Source: Aestuariivita sp049276915
GTDB lineage: Bacteria > Pseudomonadota > Alphaproteobacteria > Rhodobacterales > Rhodobacteraceae
DNA length: 64,000 nucleotides
NCBI RefSeq assembly: GCF_049276915.1
Contig: NZ_JBASXK010000011.1
Span: 5,340 to 69,339, forward strand
Direction: 5' to 3'
Shown: in pieces, positions 23,471 through 31,890 of the stretch
How positions within the stretch are numbered: position 1 is the first letter of the stretch
How the letters are laid out: every line of letters begins with the position of its first letter
Program-made: the position numbers and the translations under genes
The notes under the pieces: model-generated
Told to the model about the DNA's origin: nothing
Database searches by the model: none
Seen by the model: the letters and a program-made list of their open reading frames with translations, nothing else

Positions 23471-24211
23471 TTATGAGGCAGGTGGCGGAGGTGTCGCAAC
23501 AGCCAGATAGTCCCCGGCCGGGATCCGTACGAGACCCCTGAGATGCAGCAGCGCGCGATCGTGATTCGACAACGCTCGGATCGCCTGCTCAACCGCCAGC
23601 GCCATCTCGTGCCCGTCCCGTCCGGCGGCCGTGATATAGGGCAGGCCCGGCGTTGGCTCGGTGCGCGCGATTTCGCGCAACGCATCCGTGACAGGATCAT
23701 GTTCCAGCATCAAGGCCCAGGTCAGCGCGTCGATCCCGGCCAGATCGGCCCGCCCTTCGGCCACCGCATGGGCCGAGGCGACATGCGCGCCGGTCTGCAG
23801 CAGATCTCCCATCTGCACGGCACGCGCGCGCAGATGCACCATCGGTGCCGCCCATCCCGATTGCGAGACAGGCTCGTTATAGGCAAAGCGCGCACCCGCA
23901 AAGGCGACCTCGCTCTCGCGCGGATCATCGCGGCGCGCGATCAGCACCGAGTTATAGTACCCAGGGCCACAGCCGCTCACCCCGTAATCCGGTGTGCCCA
24001 CCAGCGCCACCTTGCCATGCAGGGCCGTGCGATAGGGCATGCCACATGTCTGTGAGAACACCAGATCCGGACTTTGCCAGATCTCCCAGAAATCCATGTC
24101 CCGGGTCAGCTTCTCGGGGCCGTGCCCCAGGGCGTCGCGGATCAACGCCCAGAACCGATCGTTGGCATCTTGCAGCGGGGCAAGATCATACATGCCCAGA
24201 GATGCGATCAT
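23471..24211 (-). CDS. PhnD-like periplasmic-binding-fold protein without signal peptide
   Basis: A 246-residue protein of the phosphate/phosphonate-binding (PhnD, PBP2) fold. It shows IASLGMYDLAP at the start, FSQTCGMPYR, ALVGTPDYGVSGCGPGYYNSVLIARRDD, RFAYNEPVSQSGWAAP and RADLAGIDALTW. No signal peptide or lipobox is visible, so it is predicted cytoplasmic and not part of a transporter. Its start overlaps the stop of the upstream TerB-like gene by ATGA. Ligand unknown. Confidence 0.75.
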   Translation of the reverse strand: MIASLGMYDLAPLQDANDRFWALIRDALGHGPEKLTRDMDFWEIWQSPDLVFSQTCGMPYRTALHGKVALVGTPDYGVSGCGPGYYNSVLIARRDDPRESEVAFAGARFAYNEPVSQSGWAAPMVHLRARAVQMGDLLQTGAHVASAHAVAEGRADLAGIDALTWALMLEHDPVTDALREIARTEPTPGLPYITAAGRDGHEMALAVEQAIRALSNHDRALLHLRGLVRIPAGDYLAVATPPPPAS

Positions 24212-24645
24212 GCGCGTTGCGCCCGCTGCCGTGCCAGGGCGCTGTCGCGGTCATTCACGCCCAGCAGCTTGGCCGACAACCGCAATATGGCGTCTTCCGC
24301 ATCATCGCGCGCGCCATCGGCCAGCGCCACGGTCCACAGGGCCTCGACCACGCCAAGGCGCTCTTCATAGGGCACCACATCCTTGATCGCGCGGGTGAAG
24401 CGCACCGTGTCGGGGGCCTCGCTCTCCAGCGTTTCGGCATCGCGCAACAGCGCCTCCGCCTCGGCTGTGCCAAGCCCATAGCGCCCGGCGACAACCGTGC
24501 GGATCTGCGCGACCTCCGCCGAGGCATATTCGCCATCGGATCGCGCAATGCGCACCAGCAAGGCCGTCAAGGCAAGACGCGCGTCTGCGTCAGGCAGCGG
24601 CTCGGAGGACGGGGCGGTCAGTCGCCGCAGGAAATCACCAAACAT
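24208..24645 (-). CDS. TerB-like (tellurite-resistance-like) protein, paralogue 1
   Basis: A 145-residue all-helical TerB-like protein. The pattern LPDADARLALTALLVRIARSDGEYASAEVAQI and ALWTVALADGARDDAEDAILRLSAKLLGV contains the two Asp-rich helix-hairpin-helix units typical of the fold, which may bind metal. The start at 24645 (MFGDFLRRL) is preferred because it aligns with the start of the neighbouring paralogue. Actual tellurite resistance is not implied. It is coupled by ATGA to the PhnD-like gene. Confidence 0.75.
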   Translation of the reverse strand: MFGDFLRRLTAPSSEPLPDADARLALTALLVRIARSDGEYASAEVAQIRTVVAGRYGLGTAEAEALLRDAETLESEAPDTVRFTRAIKDVVPYEERLGVVEALWTVALADGARDDAEDAILRLSAKLLGVNDRDSALARQRAQRA

Positions 24646-24682
24646 GTTTTCGCATATAGGCCGCGCGGCCTCCAACGCCAAG

Positions 24683-24734
24683 CCCTGCTTCTTTCTGGTT
24701 GAAAATACCCGGGGGGCAAGGGGGCAGCGCCCCC
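24683..24734 (-). repeat. Dispersed hairpin-plus-tail repeat, copy D
   Basis: On the minus strand a stem GGGGGC/GCCCCC (24720-24725 with 24729-24734) precedes CCCCGGGTATTTTCAACCAG and AAAGAAGCAGGG. The tail is nearly identical to copies B and C. It lies between the two TerB-like paralogues. Confidence 0.8.
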
Positions 24735-24747
24735 AGAAACGGCCGCC

Positions 24748-25194
24748 CTAAAGCGCCCCGAGCGCCCGTTGACGCGCCTCGGCGCTTTCGTCCGGATCCA
24801 GACCCAAAGCCTCGCGCAGAGCCTCGACGATCTCCACCTCGCAGGCATCTTCCGACCCATCCGCCAGCACCACCTGCCACAGGTCGCACAGCGCCTGCAT
24901 ACGCTCGTCATGGCTCAGCTCGTTGCGGATCAACTCGGCAAACTTGCCCGAATCAGGTGCCGCCTTCTGCAGCTTTTCGCAGGTGGCGCGCATCTTGGCG
25001 GCCTGGATGGGTTTCAGTCCGAAATGCTGTGCCAAGATACGGTCGATCAGACTGATTTCCGAGACCGTATAGACCTTGTCTGACTTTGCCACCCGCACCA
25101 GCAGCGCCCCAAGAGCCAGTTTCGCGTCCGGAGCAGGCAGAGGCTCGGCATGTGTGTCACGGAATCCGCTCAGAATGCGGCCCAGCAAACTCAT
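24748..25194 (-). CDS. TerB-like protein, paralogue 2
   Basis: A 148-residue TerB-fold protein parallel to the downstream paralogue: MSLLGRILSGFRDTHAEPLP, then APDAKLALGALLVRVAKSDKVYTVSEI and LCDLWQVVLADGSEDACEVEIV. The same spacing of conserved blocks shows a tandem duplication, now separated by repeat copy D. Small TerB proteins are common in alphaproteobacteria, often as stress-linked proteins of unknown role. Confidence 0.78.
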   Translation of the reverse strand: MSLLGRILSGFRDTHAEPLPAPDAKLALGALLVRVAKSDKVYTVSEISLIDRILAQHFGLKPIQAAKMRATCEKLQKAAPDSGKFAELIRNELSHDERMQALCDLWQVVLADGSEDACEVEIVEALREALGLDPDESAEARQRALGAL

Positions 25195-25293
25195 CGGTCA
25201 TCCCCTTTTGCGGCAGTATTCAGGCGAGTTTATCAAAAACGCGCCGAGTCGACACCGGTGTCCCGGCAAATCTTGCAGGGCGAGGGATCGCGG

Positions 25294-26937
25294 TCACACC
25301 AACCGGCTGACATCCCGAGCAGCGCGGATGAAATCCGCAAAAAGCGGATGGGGCTCAAACGGTTTCGACTTCAGTTCGGGATGGAACTGCACTCCGATGA
25401 ACCAGGGATGATCGGGCCACTCGACGATTTCGGGCAAGCGCCCGTCCGGTGACATCCCCGAAAAGCGCAGACCTGCGGCTTCCAGCTTGTCGCGATACTT
25501 GATGTCGACCTCATAGCGATGGCGGTGACGCTCGTCGATCGCGGTCGTGCCATAGATTTCGGCCACTTTCGAGCCCGGGCTCAGCACCGCGTCATAGGCT
25601 CCAAGACGCATGGTCCCGCCCTTGTCGTCATCGACCTTGCGCGAGACCTTGTAGTTGCCCTGCACCCATTCCTTGAGATGATAGACCACCGGGGTGAACC
25701 GCTTCTTGCCGGCCTCGTGGTCGAACTCTTCCGACCCCGCATCCGACAGATTCGCGGTGTTGCGCGCCGCTTCGATCACGGCCATCTGCATGCCCAGACA
25801 GATGCCCAGATAGGGCACCTTGCGCTCGCGCGCGAATTGCGCGGCCTTGATCTTGCCTTCGGTTCCGCGCTCGCCAAAGCCACCGGGAACCAGGATAGCA
25901 TGAAAGCCTTCCAGATGCGGGGCAGGGTCTTCGCGTTCAAAGATTTCCGCATCTACCCAATCCACCTTGACGCGCACGCGATTGGCCATGCCGCCATGAG
26001 TCAGCGCCTCGGCGATGGATTTATAGGCATCCTCCAACTGGGTGTATTTGCCCACGATCGCCACCTTCACCTCGCCTTCGGCATTGTGAATACGGTCGCT
26101 CACGTCTTCCCATTTGCTCAGATCCGGTTTGGGCGCAGGGCTGATCTGGAACGCATCCAGAACCGCCTGGTCCAGCCCTTCGCGATGATAGGCCAGTGGT
26201 GCGTCATAGATCGTGCTCAGATCCTGCGCGGCGATCACGCTGTCGGGGCGCACGTTGCAGAACAGGGCAAGTTTTTCGCGTTCCTTGGCAGGGATCGGCC
26301 CTTCCGAGCGACACACAAGAATATCCGGCGCGATCCCGATCGAGCGCAATTCCTTGACCGAATGCTGCGTCGGCTTGGTCTTCAACTCGCCACTGGCCGC
26401 AATGAAGGGCAGCAGCGTCAGATGCATGAACAGACATTGCCCGCGCGGCTTGTCCTGGCTGAACTGGCGGATCGCTTCAAAGAAGGGCAGGCCTTCGATA
26501 TCGCCTACCGTGCCGCCGATCTCGCAGAGCATGAAATCCACCTCATCCTCGCCAATCGAGATGAAGTCCTTGATTTCATTGGTGACATGCGGGATCACCT
26601 GAATGGTCTTGCCCAGGTAATCGCCCCGGCGTTCCTTTTCCAGCACGTTGGAATAGATCCGCCCCGATGAGACCGAATCCGTCTTTCGCGCCGCCACCCC
26701 GGTGAAGCGTTCGTAATGTCCCAGATCCAGATCGGTCTCGGCCCCGTCGTCGGTGACAAAGACTTCGCCATGCTCGAAGGGGCTCATCGTTCCGGGATCG
26801 ACGTTCAGATAGGGATCAAGCTTGCGTAACCGCACCGAAAATCCGCGCGCCTGCAGCAACGCTCCCAATGCAGCCGAAGCCAGACCTTTGCCGAGCGAAG
26901 ACACCACGCCGCCGGTGATAAAAACAAAGCGTGCCAT
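25294..26937 (-). CDS. pyrG: CTP synthase
   Basis: Makes CTP from UTP, ATP and glutamine. The 547-residue protein has the N-terminal synthetase domain with TGGVVSSLGKGLASAALG and ICEIGGTVGDIEG-type motifs (here MLCEIGGTVGDIEGLPF), and a C-terminal glutaminase domain with the nucleophile in YLGICLGMQ, LVPGGFGERG and the His-Glu pair in QFHPELKSKP. The start at 26937 (MARFVFITGG) is chosen by homology; the frame extends upstream without family similarity. It follows secG on the same strand. Confidence 0.97.
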   Translation of the reverse strand: MARFVFITGGVVSSLGKGLASAALGALLQARGFSVRLRKLDPYLNVDPGTMSPFEHGEVFVTDDGAETDLDLGHYERFTGVAARKTDSVSSGRIYSNVLEKERRGDYLGKTIQVIPHVTNEIKDFISIGEDEVDFMLCEIGGTVGDIEGLPFFEAIRQFSQDKPRGQCLFMHLTLLPFIAASGELKTKPTQHSVKELRSIGIAPDILVCRSEGPIPAKEREKLALFCNVRPDSVIAAQDLSTIYDAPLAYHREGLDQAVLDAFQISPAPKPDLSKWEDVSDRIHNAEGEVKVAIVGKYTQLEDAYKSIAEALTHGGMANRVRVKVDWVDAEIFEREDPAPHLEGFHAILVPGGFGERGTEGKIKAAQFARERKVPYLGICLGMQMAVIEAARNTANLSDAGSEEFDHEAGKKRFTPVVYHLKEWVQGNYKVSRKVDDDKGGTMRLGAYDAVLSPGSKVAEIYGTTAIDERHRHRYEVDIKYRDKLEAAGLRFSGMSPDGRLPEIVEWPDHPWFIGVQFHPELKSKPFEPHPLFADFIRAARDVSRLV

Positions 26938-27123
26938 AGACTTGGATGTCTCCCGTGTGTTCCTGGGTACGTGCCGCTGGCAGATACCCCAATAATCCAT
27001 GCGATTCGGCGGTGAAAAACCGCAACATCACGGGACTTACGGAATAAGAGATTTCCGGTCCCATTGCAACCCTGCCCGCAACATGCTGTTGCGCGGCGAT
27101 ACACTACGTCAAAACCTTGTGGG

Positions 27124-27495
27124 TCAGTCCGCGCTGGGGACCAACGGGGCATTGTCCCCTTCGGCCGGTGGCAACAAGCCACCAGTCAGGCCGGGTACGG
27201 TTGGGCTGGGCACGCTCTCGCTTGGCGCGGGCGCTGTCACGCCCAGACGATCGATCACCGAAGTGCCGGACGCGTTCTGTGCGGCAAAGATGGTCAGCGT
27301 CATCGAGGTACAGATAAAGGCGATGGCCAGGATCCATGTCACCTTGCCAAGGGCCGTGGCCGAAGACCGGCCCGCCGTGGCACCGCCACCGCCGCCGCCC
27401 ATGCCAAGGCCACCCCCTTCAGAGCGCTGCATCAGAACGACAGCGATCAGCCCCAGGGCCAGAAGAAGGTGGATGATGAGAACGACGTTTTCCAT
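27124..27495 (-). CDS. secG: Preprotein translocase subunit SecG
   Basis: A 123-residue inner-membrane protein of the SecYEG channel. The first membrane segment (VVLIIHLLLALGLIAVVLMQ) is followed by the SecG signature QRSEGGGLGMGGGGGG and a second membrane segment (VTWILAIAFICTSMTLTIFAA). A Pro/Ser-rich tail follows, as in other alphaproteobacterial SecG. It lies upstream of pyrG, a common arrangement in this group. Confidence 0.93.
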   Translation of the reverse strand: MENVVLIIHLLLALGLIAVVLMQRSEGGGLGMGGGGGGATAGRSSATALGKVTWILAIAFICTSMTLTIFAAQNASGTSVIDRLGVTAPAPSESVPSPTVPGLTGGLLPPAEGDNAPLVPSAD

Positions 27496-27605
27496 ATGGA
27501 CCTGCAGTGCCTTTCGTGACGGGCGCTATGTAGGCACAAATGCCGACAGGGGCAAGGCGTGACTTTGGCTCTGGACTTGGCCGATCTGTCGCGCCAACCT
27601 TGCAT

Positions 27606-28229
27606 ATGCCTCATGACCATCACGATCACAATCACCCGCATTCCCATCTTCCGCCCGAGCCGGCCTTGCGAGTCAAGGCTCTCGAGACGATCCTGACCCG
27701 CAAGGGGCTGATCGATCCGGCCGCTCTGGATGAGATCATCGACGTCTATCAAAACCGCATCGGCCCCAAGAACGGAGCCCAGGTCGTGGCCCGCGCCTGG
27801 TCCGATCCGGGCTTTCACGCCGCCCTGATGGAGGACGCGACCGCCGTGATCGCCGAGATGGGGTTTTATGGCCGTCAGGGTGAACATATCACCGCCGTGG
27901 CCAATACCGGGACGACACATAACATGGTCGTCTGTACGCTGTGCTCGTGTTATCCGTGGCCGCTTCTGGGGATTCCGCCGGGCTGGTACAAATCCGACGC
28001 CTACCGTGCGCGGGCCGTGCGCGAACCCCGCAAGGTGCTGGCCGAGTTCGGCGTCTGCCTGCCCGAAGACACCGCCGTGCGCGTCTGGGACAGCACCGCC
28101 GAGATGCGCTATCTGGTGATCCCGCGCCGCCCCGAAGGAACCGACGGCCTGGATGCGGACGCGCTTGCCGGACTGGTCACGCGCGACAGCATGATCGGCA
28201 CCGGTTTGCCCAGGGCCGTGGCCCCGTGA
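27606..28229 (+). CDS. nthA: Nitrile hydratase alpha subunit, cobalt type, His-rich N-terminus
   Basis: Hydrates nitriles to amides. The 207-residue alpha subunit carries the metal claw V-C110-T-L-C113-S-C115; threonine in the CTLCSC motif marks the cobalt type (iron types have CSLCSC). YPWPLLGIPPGWYK and REPRKVLAEFG follow as usual. The N-terminus MPHDHHDHNHPHSH has seven His in 14 residues, a likely cobalt-binding tail. The start at 27606 keeps that tail; the longer frame from 27540 adds an unlikely leader. The stop overlaps the GTG of the beta subunit (GTGA). Confidence 0.95.
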   Translation: MPHDHHDHNHPHSHLPPEPALRVKALETILTRKGLIDPAALDEIIDVYQNRIGPKNGAQVVARAWSDPGFHAALMEDATAVIAEMGFYGRQGEHITAVANTGTTHNMVVCTLCSCYPWPLLGIPPGWYKSDAYRARAVREPRKVLAEFGVCLPEDTAVRVWDSTAEMRYLVIPRRPEGTDGLDADALAGLVTRDSMIGTGLPRAVAP

Positions 28230-28915
28230 CCCGTGTGCATGATATGGGCGGGCGATTTGGCGACGGGCCGGTGATGCCCGAAGCCGAAACGCCGGTCTTT
28301 CATGAAGACTGGCACGCACGGGCGCTGGCGGTCACGCTGGCTGCGGGCGCGCTGGGGCAATGGAACCTCGATACTTCCCGCCATGCGCGCGAACGGCTCA
28401 GCCCCACGGATTACGCGCGGTTTTCCTATTACGAGAAATGGATTTCCGCGCTTGCGGATCTGCTGGTTGAAACCGGCGTGCTCAGTGAGCGCGATCTCGG
28501 TGAACAGGGTCTTGATGAGCCGGGCGAGGGCGCTCGCCACCCTCTGGCTGACCGCGTGCTGACACCGCAGGCTGTCGCAGCGGCGCTGGCCAAGGGCGGC
28601 CCCGCCGATCGCCCCTCGGATGTCGCGCCGCTTTTCGTGGCCGGCCAAAGCGTGCGCACCCGTCGCCCTGCCGCAAACACCCTTGTGCCGGGCGGTCATA
28701 CCCGTCTTCCCGCCTATGCCGCCGGAGCGCGGGGCCATATCCTGCGCCTGCACGGCACGCATATCCTGCCGGATGCCAATGCCCATGGCTTGGGGGAATC
28801 CCCCGAGCCGCTCTATGCCGTGGTCTTTGCTGCCTGCGAACTCTGGGCCGATCCCGAACATCCGCGCGATGAAGTGGTCCTTGATCTCTGGCAATCCTAT
28901 CTGGAGCCCGCATGA
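28226..28915 (+). CDS. nthB: Nitrile hydratase beta subunit (GTG start)
   Basis: The 229-residue beta subunit forms the heterodimer interface and active-site arginines. The start V/M-T-R-V-H-D-M-G-G matches the family's HDMGG N-terminus, so the GTG at 28226 is chosen; it gives a 4-nt GTGA overlap with the alpha gene. Later motifs are FSYYEKWISAL, GHTRLPAYAAGARGHILRLHGTHILPD and PLYAVVFAACELWADPEHP, the last typical of the C-terminal barrel. A long frame upstream of the GTG runs through the alpha gene and is not part of the protein. Confidence 0.93.
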   Translation: MTRVHDMGGRFGDGPVMPEAETPVFHEDWHARALAVTLAAGALGQWNLDTSRHARERLSPTDYARFSYYEKWISALADLLVETGVLSERDLGEQGLDEPGEGARHPLADRVLTPQAVAAALAKGGPADRPSDVAPLFVAGQSVRTRRPAANTLVPGGHTRLPAYAAGARGHILRLHGTHILPDANAHGLGESPEPLYAVVFAACELWADPEHPRDEVVLDLWQSYLEPA

Positions 28916-29244
28916 TGGATGACCATCCTGCAGGCGCGCCCGAACCGGTCTTCAGCGAGCCCTGGCACGCGCAGCTGTTTGCGCTGACCGTCAAGCTTAA
29001 CGAGGACGGACATTTCAGCTGGCCTGACTGGGCGGCGCGCTTTGCGGCCACGCTCAAGGCCCATGGTGTTCAAAAGGAGCTGGACGGTGGCGACGATTAC
29101 TTTACCGCCTGGCTTGAAACGCTTGAGGGGATGCTGGCGGACTCCGGGCAGGCGGGTCGCGACGAGGCCGATCTGATGAAAGCGGCCTGGGAACAGGCCT
29201 ATCTCACTACGCCCCATGGCGCACCTGTGCACCTGCACGACTGA
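28912..29244 (+). CDS. Nitrile hydratase activator (P14K-type accessory protein)
   Basis: A 110-residue accessory protein of the cobalt nitrile hydratase, which helps insert cobalt into the alpha subunit. FSEPWHAQLFALTVKLNEDGHFSWPDWAARFA resembles the beta-subunit-like N-terminal region of these activators, and YFTAWLETLEGMLADSG follows. The ATG overlaps the beta stop by ATGA; a second ATG is directly next in frame. No amidase gene follows, so further use of the amide must be encoded elsewhere. Confidence 0.88.
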   Translation: MMDDHPAGAPEPVFSEPWHAQLFALTVKLNEDGHFSWPDWAARFAATLKAHGVQKELDGGDDYFTAWLETLEGMLADSGQAGRDEADLMKAAWEQAYLTTPHGAPVHLHD

Positions 29245-29280
29245 GCACAGCGCATCAAGCGGGCGATGACCTGCAGTCGC

Positions 29281-29499
29281 TTATCTTGACTTGGGTCGTG
29301 AGGTCAGGCCCGCTTTTGCCAGAAACCGGCGAAAATCCCCCCGGCGTGGCAGGCGCAGCGGCACATGCAGCACAGGTTTGCCTGCAAGACGCTCGGCCTC
29401 ATGCACGTCGATCACCCGCTCGGCACAGCCGCAGCCTTCGCCGGTGGCGACCTTTTCGTAATAGAACCTGGTGAAATCCTGCTCGCGCGTGCGTTTCAT
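29281..29499 (-). CDS. Small conserved hypothetical protein
   Basis: A 72-residue basic protein, MKRTREQDFTRFYYEKVATGEGCGCAERVIDVHEAERL onward, with a C-G-C pair near residues 23-25 that could bind metal. No signal peptide or membrane segment. Its ATG overlaps the stop of the DUF6524 gene (ATGA), which supports its being real. Function unknown. Confidence 0.55.
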   Translation of the reverse strand: MKRTREQDFTRFYYEKVATGEGCGCAERVIDVHEAERLAGKPVLHVPLRLPRRGDFRRFLAKAGLTSRPKSR

Positions 29500-29891
29500 T
29501 CGTCGATATCATCCACATCTGCCTGCCCGGACAGGGCCCGTCTGACAATAGACCAGCTCAGCCCGATTCCAAGCACCACGGACAACGCAAAAATCCCCAG
29601 CCAGGTGTTCAACTGCTGACTGTCCAGGCTCAGCAGGCCAAAATCGTAAAGCACCCACATCAACGTGCCCACCAGCGCGAGGATCAGGATCATCCCGAAC
29701 CCGCCGATCGAGCGCAGCGTCGCGCGCAGATAAATGATATAGCCGATCGCCAGCACCAAACCCAGGAACACCACCAGGGACAAATGTGTCTCATAATGCG
29801 CCATGGACCAGCGCACATAGCTCCACTGCGTCGGATTATAGGTTGCAGCCAATAACAAAAAGGCAAACAACCACCTGAGGAAAATGCCCAT
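29496..29891 (-). CDS. DUF6524 family membrane protein
   Basis: A 131-residue protein with four hydrophobic segments (LRWLFAFLLLAATYNP, LSLVVFLGLVLAIGYIIYL, IGGFGMILILALVGTLMWVLYDF, LGIFALSVVLGIGLSWSIV) and the start MGIFLRWLFAFLLLAATYNP, recognised as DUF6524. The start at 29891 follows AAGGTAAAGGGT; upstream in-frame ATGs at 29912 and 29924 lack a site. The acidic tail SGQADVDDIDE faces the cytoplasm or periplasm. Function unknown. Confidence 0.7.
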   Translation of the reverse strand: MGIFLRWLFAFLLLAATYNPTQWSYVRWSMAHYETHLSLVVFLGLVLAIGYIIYLRATLRSIGGFGMILILALVGTLMWVLYDFGLLSLDSQQLNTWLGIFALSVVLGIGLSWSIVRRALSGQADVDDIDE

Positions 29892-30042
29892 ACCCTTTAC
29901 CTTTTTGCCCATTGAAATGCCCAAAGAGGGGGCCCGTGTCCAGTCCCGGGCAAGACTGGTGTCAAATTGAGGTTTCCCTGTTGCCTCTGCGCCGGTATAC
30001 GGACGCGGGTTTGGAACTCACACATCTCAAGAAGGACCGGAT

Positions 30043-31335
30043 ATGGCCAATGTGGTGGTTGTCGGCGCTCAGTGGGGCGACGAAGGCAAGGGCAAGATTG
30101 TCGACTGGCTGAGCGAACGCGCGGATATCATCGCGCGCTTTCAAGGCGGGCATAACGCCGGCCATACGCTGGTTATCGACGGCACGGTCTACAAGCTGCA
30201 CGCGCTGCCCTCTGGCGTGGTGCGCGGGGGCAAGCTTTCGGTCATCGGCAATGGTGTGGTGCTAGACCCCTGGCACCTGCTGAAAGAGATAGACACCATT
30301 CGCGCGCAAGGCGTTGAAATCACGCCTGAAACCCTGATGATTGCGGAAAACACGCCGCTTATCCTGCCCTTCCACGGAGAGCTGGATCGCGCCCGCGAAA
30401 GCCAGAACTCGGTGGCCAAGATCGGCACCACCGGGCGGGGCATTGGCCCGGCCTATGAAGACAAGGTGGGCCGCCGGGTCATCCGCGTCGCCGACCTGGC
30501 CGATGCGGCAACCCTGGCCACCCGGATCGATCGCGCGATGGTGCATCACGATGCGCTGCGCCGTGGTCTCGGGCTTGATCCCATCGACCGCGACGCGCTG
30601 TTGCGCGATCTGCAGGCCATCGCGCCAGAGATTCTCAAATATGCCGGTCCGGTCTGGAAGGTGCTGAACGAACAGCGCAAGGCCGGCAAGCGCATCCTCT
30701 TTGAGGGGGCACAAGGCGCGCTGCTGGATATCGACTTTGGCACCTATCCTTACGTGACCTCGTCGAATGTGATCGCAGGGCAGGCGGCGACGGGCACGGG
30801 CATCGGCCCCGGCTCGATCGATTTTGTCCTGGGTATCGTCAAGGCCTATACCACCCGGGTGGGCGAAGGACCGTTCCCGACCGAACTGTTTGACGCAGAC
30901 GGCGAGCGCCTGGGCGAGCGCGGCCATGAATTCGGCACCACGACCGGGCGCAAACGGCGCTGCGGGTGGTTTGATGCGGTTCTGGTGCGCCAGACCTGCG
31001 CCACGTCCGGGGTCAATGGGATCTCGCTAACGAAACTGGATGTGCTGGACGGGTTCGAGACGCTGAAAATCTGCACCGGCTATGAACTGGACGGTGTGCG
31101 CCTTGATTATCTGCCCACCGCCGCCGATCAGCAGGCACGCTGCACACCGATCTACGAGGAAATGCCCGGTTGGGCGGAATCCACCGAAGGCGCGCGCAGC
31201 TGGGCCGATCTGCCCGCCAACGCGATCAAATATGTGCGCCGCGTGGAAGAGTTGATCGAATGTCCGGTCGCCCTACTTTCCACCTCTCCTGAACGGGAAG
31301 ACACCATTCTGGTAACCGACCCATTCGCAGACTAG
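30043..31335 (+). CDS. purA: Adenylosuccinate synthetase
   Basis: Makes adenylosuccinate from IMP, GTP and aspartate in AMP synthesis. The 430-residue protein has the GTP-binding loop QWGDEGKGKIVDW at residues 9-21, the catalytic Asp13 and the switch His in GGHNAGHT, GTTGRGIGPAYEDK, VGEGPFPTEL and a C-terminal TKLDVLDGF. AGAAGGACCGGAT precedes the ATG. It is followed after 23 nt by the DUF2842 gene on the same strand. Confidence 0.97.
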   Translation: MANVVVVGAQWGDEGKGKIVDWLSERADIIARFQGGHNAGHTLVIDGTVYKLHALPSGVVRGGKLSVIGNGVVLDPWHLLKEIDTIRAQGVEITPETLMIAENTPLILPFHGELDRARESQNSVAKIGTTGRGIGPAYEDKVGRRVIRVADLADAATLATRIDRAMVHHDALRRGLGLDPIDRDALLRDLQAIAPEILKYAGPVWKVLNEQRKAGKRILFEGAQGALLDIDFGTYPYVTSSNVIAGQAATGTGIGPGSIDFVLGIVKAYTTRVGEGPFPTELFDADGERLGERGHEFGTTTGRKRRCGWFDAVLVRQTCATSGVNGISLTKLDVLDGFETLKICTGYELDGVRLDYLPTAADQQARCTPIYEEMPGWAESTEGARSWADLPANAIKYVRRVEELIECPVALLSTSPEREDTILVTDPFAD

Positions 31336-31358
31336 GACAGAAAGGCGGCAGTGCCCTG

Positions 31359-31592
31359 ATGAGCGAATCCAAGAAGGCCCTCAGCTACAAGGCGCGTCGT
31401 CGCTGGTCTCTGGTGATCCTGCTGGTGGGCCTGCCGCTTTACATCATGGCCGCCGTCAGCGTGGTGAACTGGTTTGACCGCCCGTCCATTCTGGTCGAAC
31501 TGATGATCTATGTCGGTCTGGGCATCCTGTGGGTCTTGCCCTTCAAGTTCATCTTTCGCGGGATTGGCCAGGCCGACCCGGATGCCAAATAG
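31359..31592 (+). CDS. DUF2842 family small membrane protein
   Basis: A 77-residue protein with two membrane segments (WSLVILLVGLPLYIMAAVSVVNWF and ILVELMIYVGLGILWVLPFKFIF) and the DUF2842 ending FRGIGQADPDAK. GAAAGGCGGCAG lies upstream. It is usually found as a single small gene in Rhodobacterales. Function unknown. Confidence 0.8.
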   Translation: MSESKKALSYKARRRWSLVILLVGLPLYIMAAVSVVNWFDRPSILVELMIYVGLGILWVLPFKFIFRGIGQADPDAK

Positions 31593-31831
31593 GCGCGGTG
31601 CGCCCGCAGCATCCCTGCGCCGCGTTGCCGATCAAGGCCCGCCTTCAACAGCCAACCGACATGCCCAGTATTTTGCGCATGTTCGCCCTGATGTTCCCGC
31701 CCATGCGGGTCAGACATGGCATGTCACCAAGGTGATTTCGCGGCATCTGCAGCCCGGAGAACGGGCCATGACATGCGAAAATGGCGGTATAGATCGGTAA
31801 ATGATCACATTTGATGGTCGTAAAATGCAAA
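31593..31831. other. Intergenic region without recognised gene
   Basis: About 240 nt between DUF2842 and the terminator of the acidic protein gene. Short open frames on both strands lack ribosome sites, and no RNA motif was recognised. Confidence 0.5.
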
Positions 31832-31868
31832 AAGCGCACCCCCAGGCGAGCAGGACGGGGGTGCGCTT
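31832..31868 (-). terminator. Intrinsic terminator of the acidic protein gene
   Basis: AAGCGCACCCCC (31832-31843) pairs with GGGGGTGCGCTT (31857-31868), a 12-bp stem with a 13-nt loop. The minus strand continues TTTGCATTTT, giving a T-rich tail. It may also stop readthrough from the convergent DUF2842 gene. Confidence 0.85.
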
Positions 31869-31890
31869 CTTGGCATGCGTCTTGCAGATT

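Noticed and set aside
24208..25194. Tellurite resistance operon
   Set aside because: Only TerB-like folds are present; TerA, TerC, TerD, TerE and TerZ are absent.
25251..25262. GACACCGGTGTC palindrome downstream of the TerB-like genes
   Set aside because: It lies between the start of one gene and the end of pyrG, partly where no promoter is needed, and is short enough to occur by chance in GC-rich DNA.
27077..27093. CGCAACA-TGC-TGTTGCG hairpin between secG and pyrG
   Set aside because: No T-run and no resemblance to a known pyrG attenuator; a 7-bp stem alone is not enough to call a terminator.
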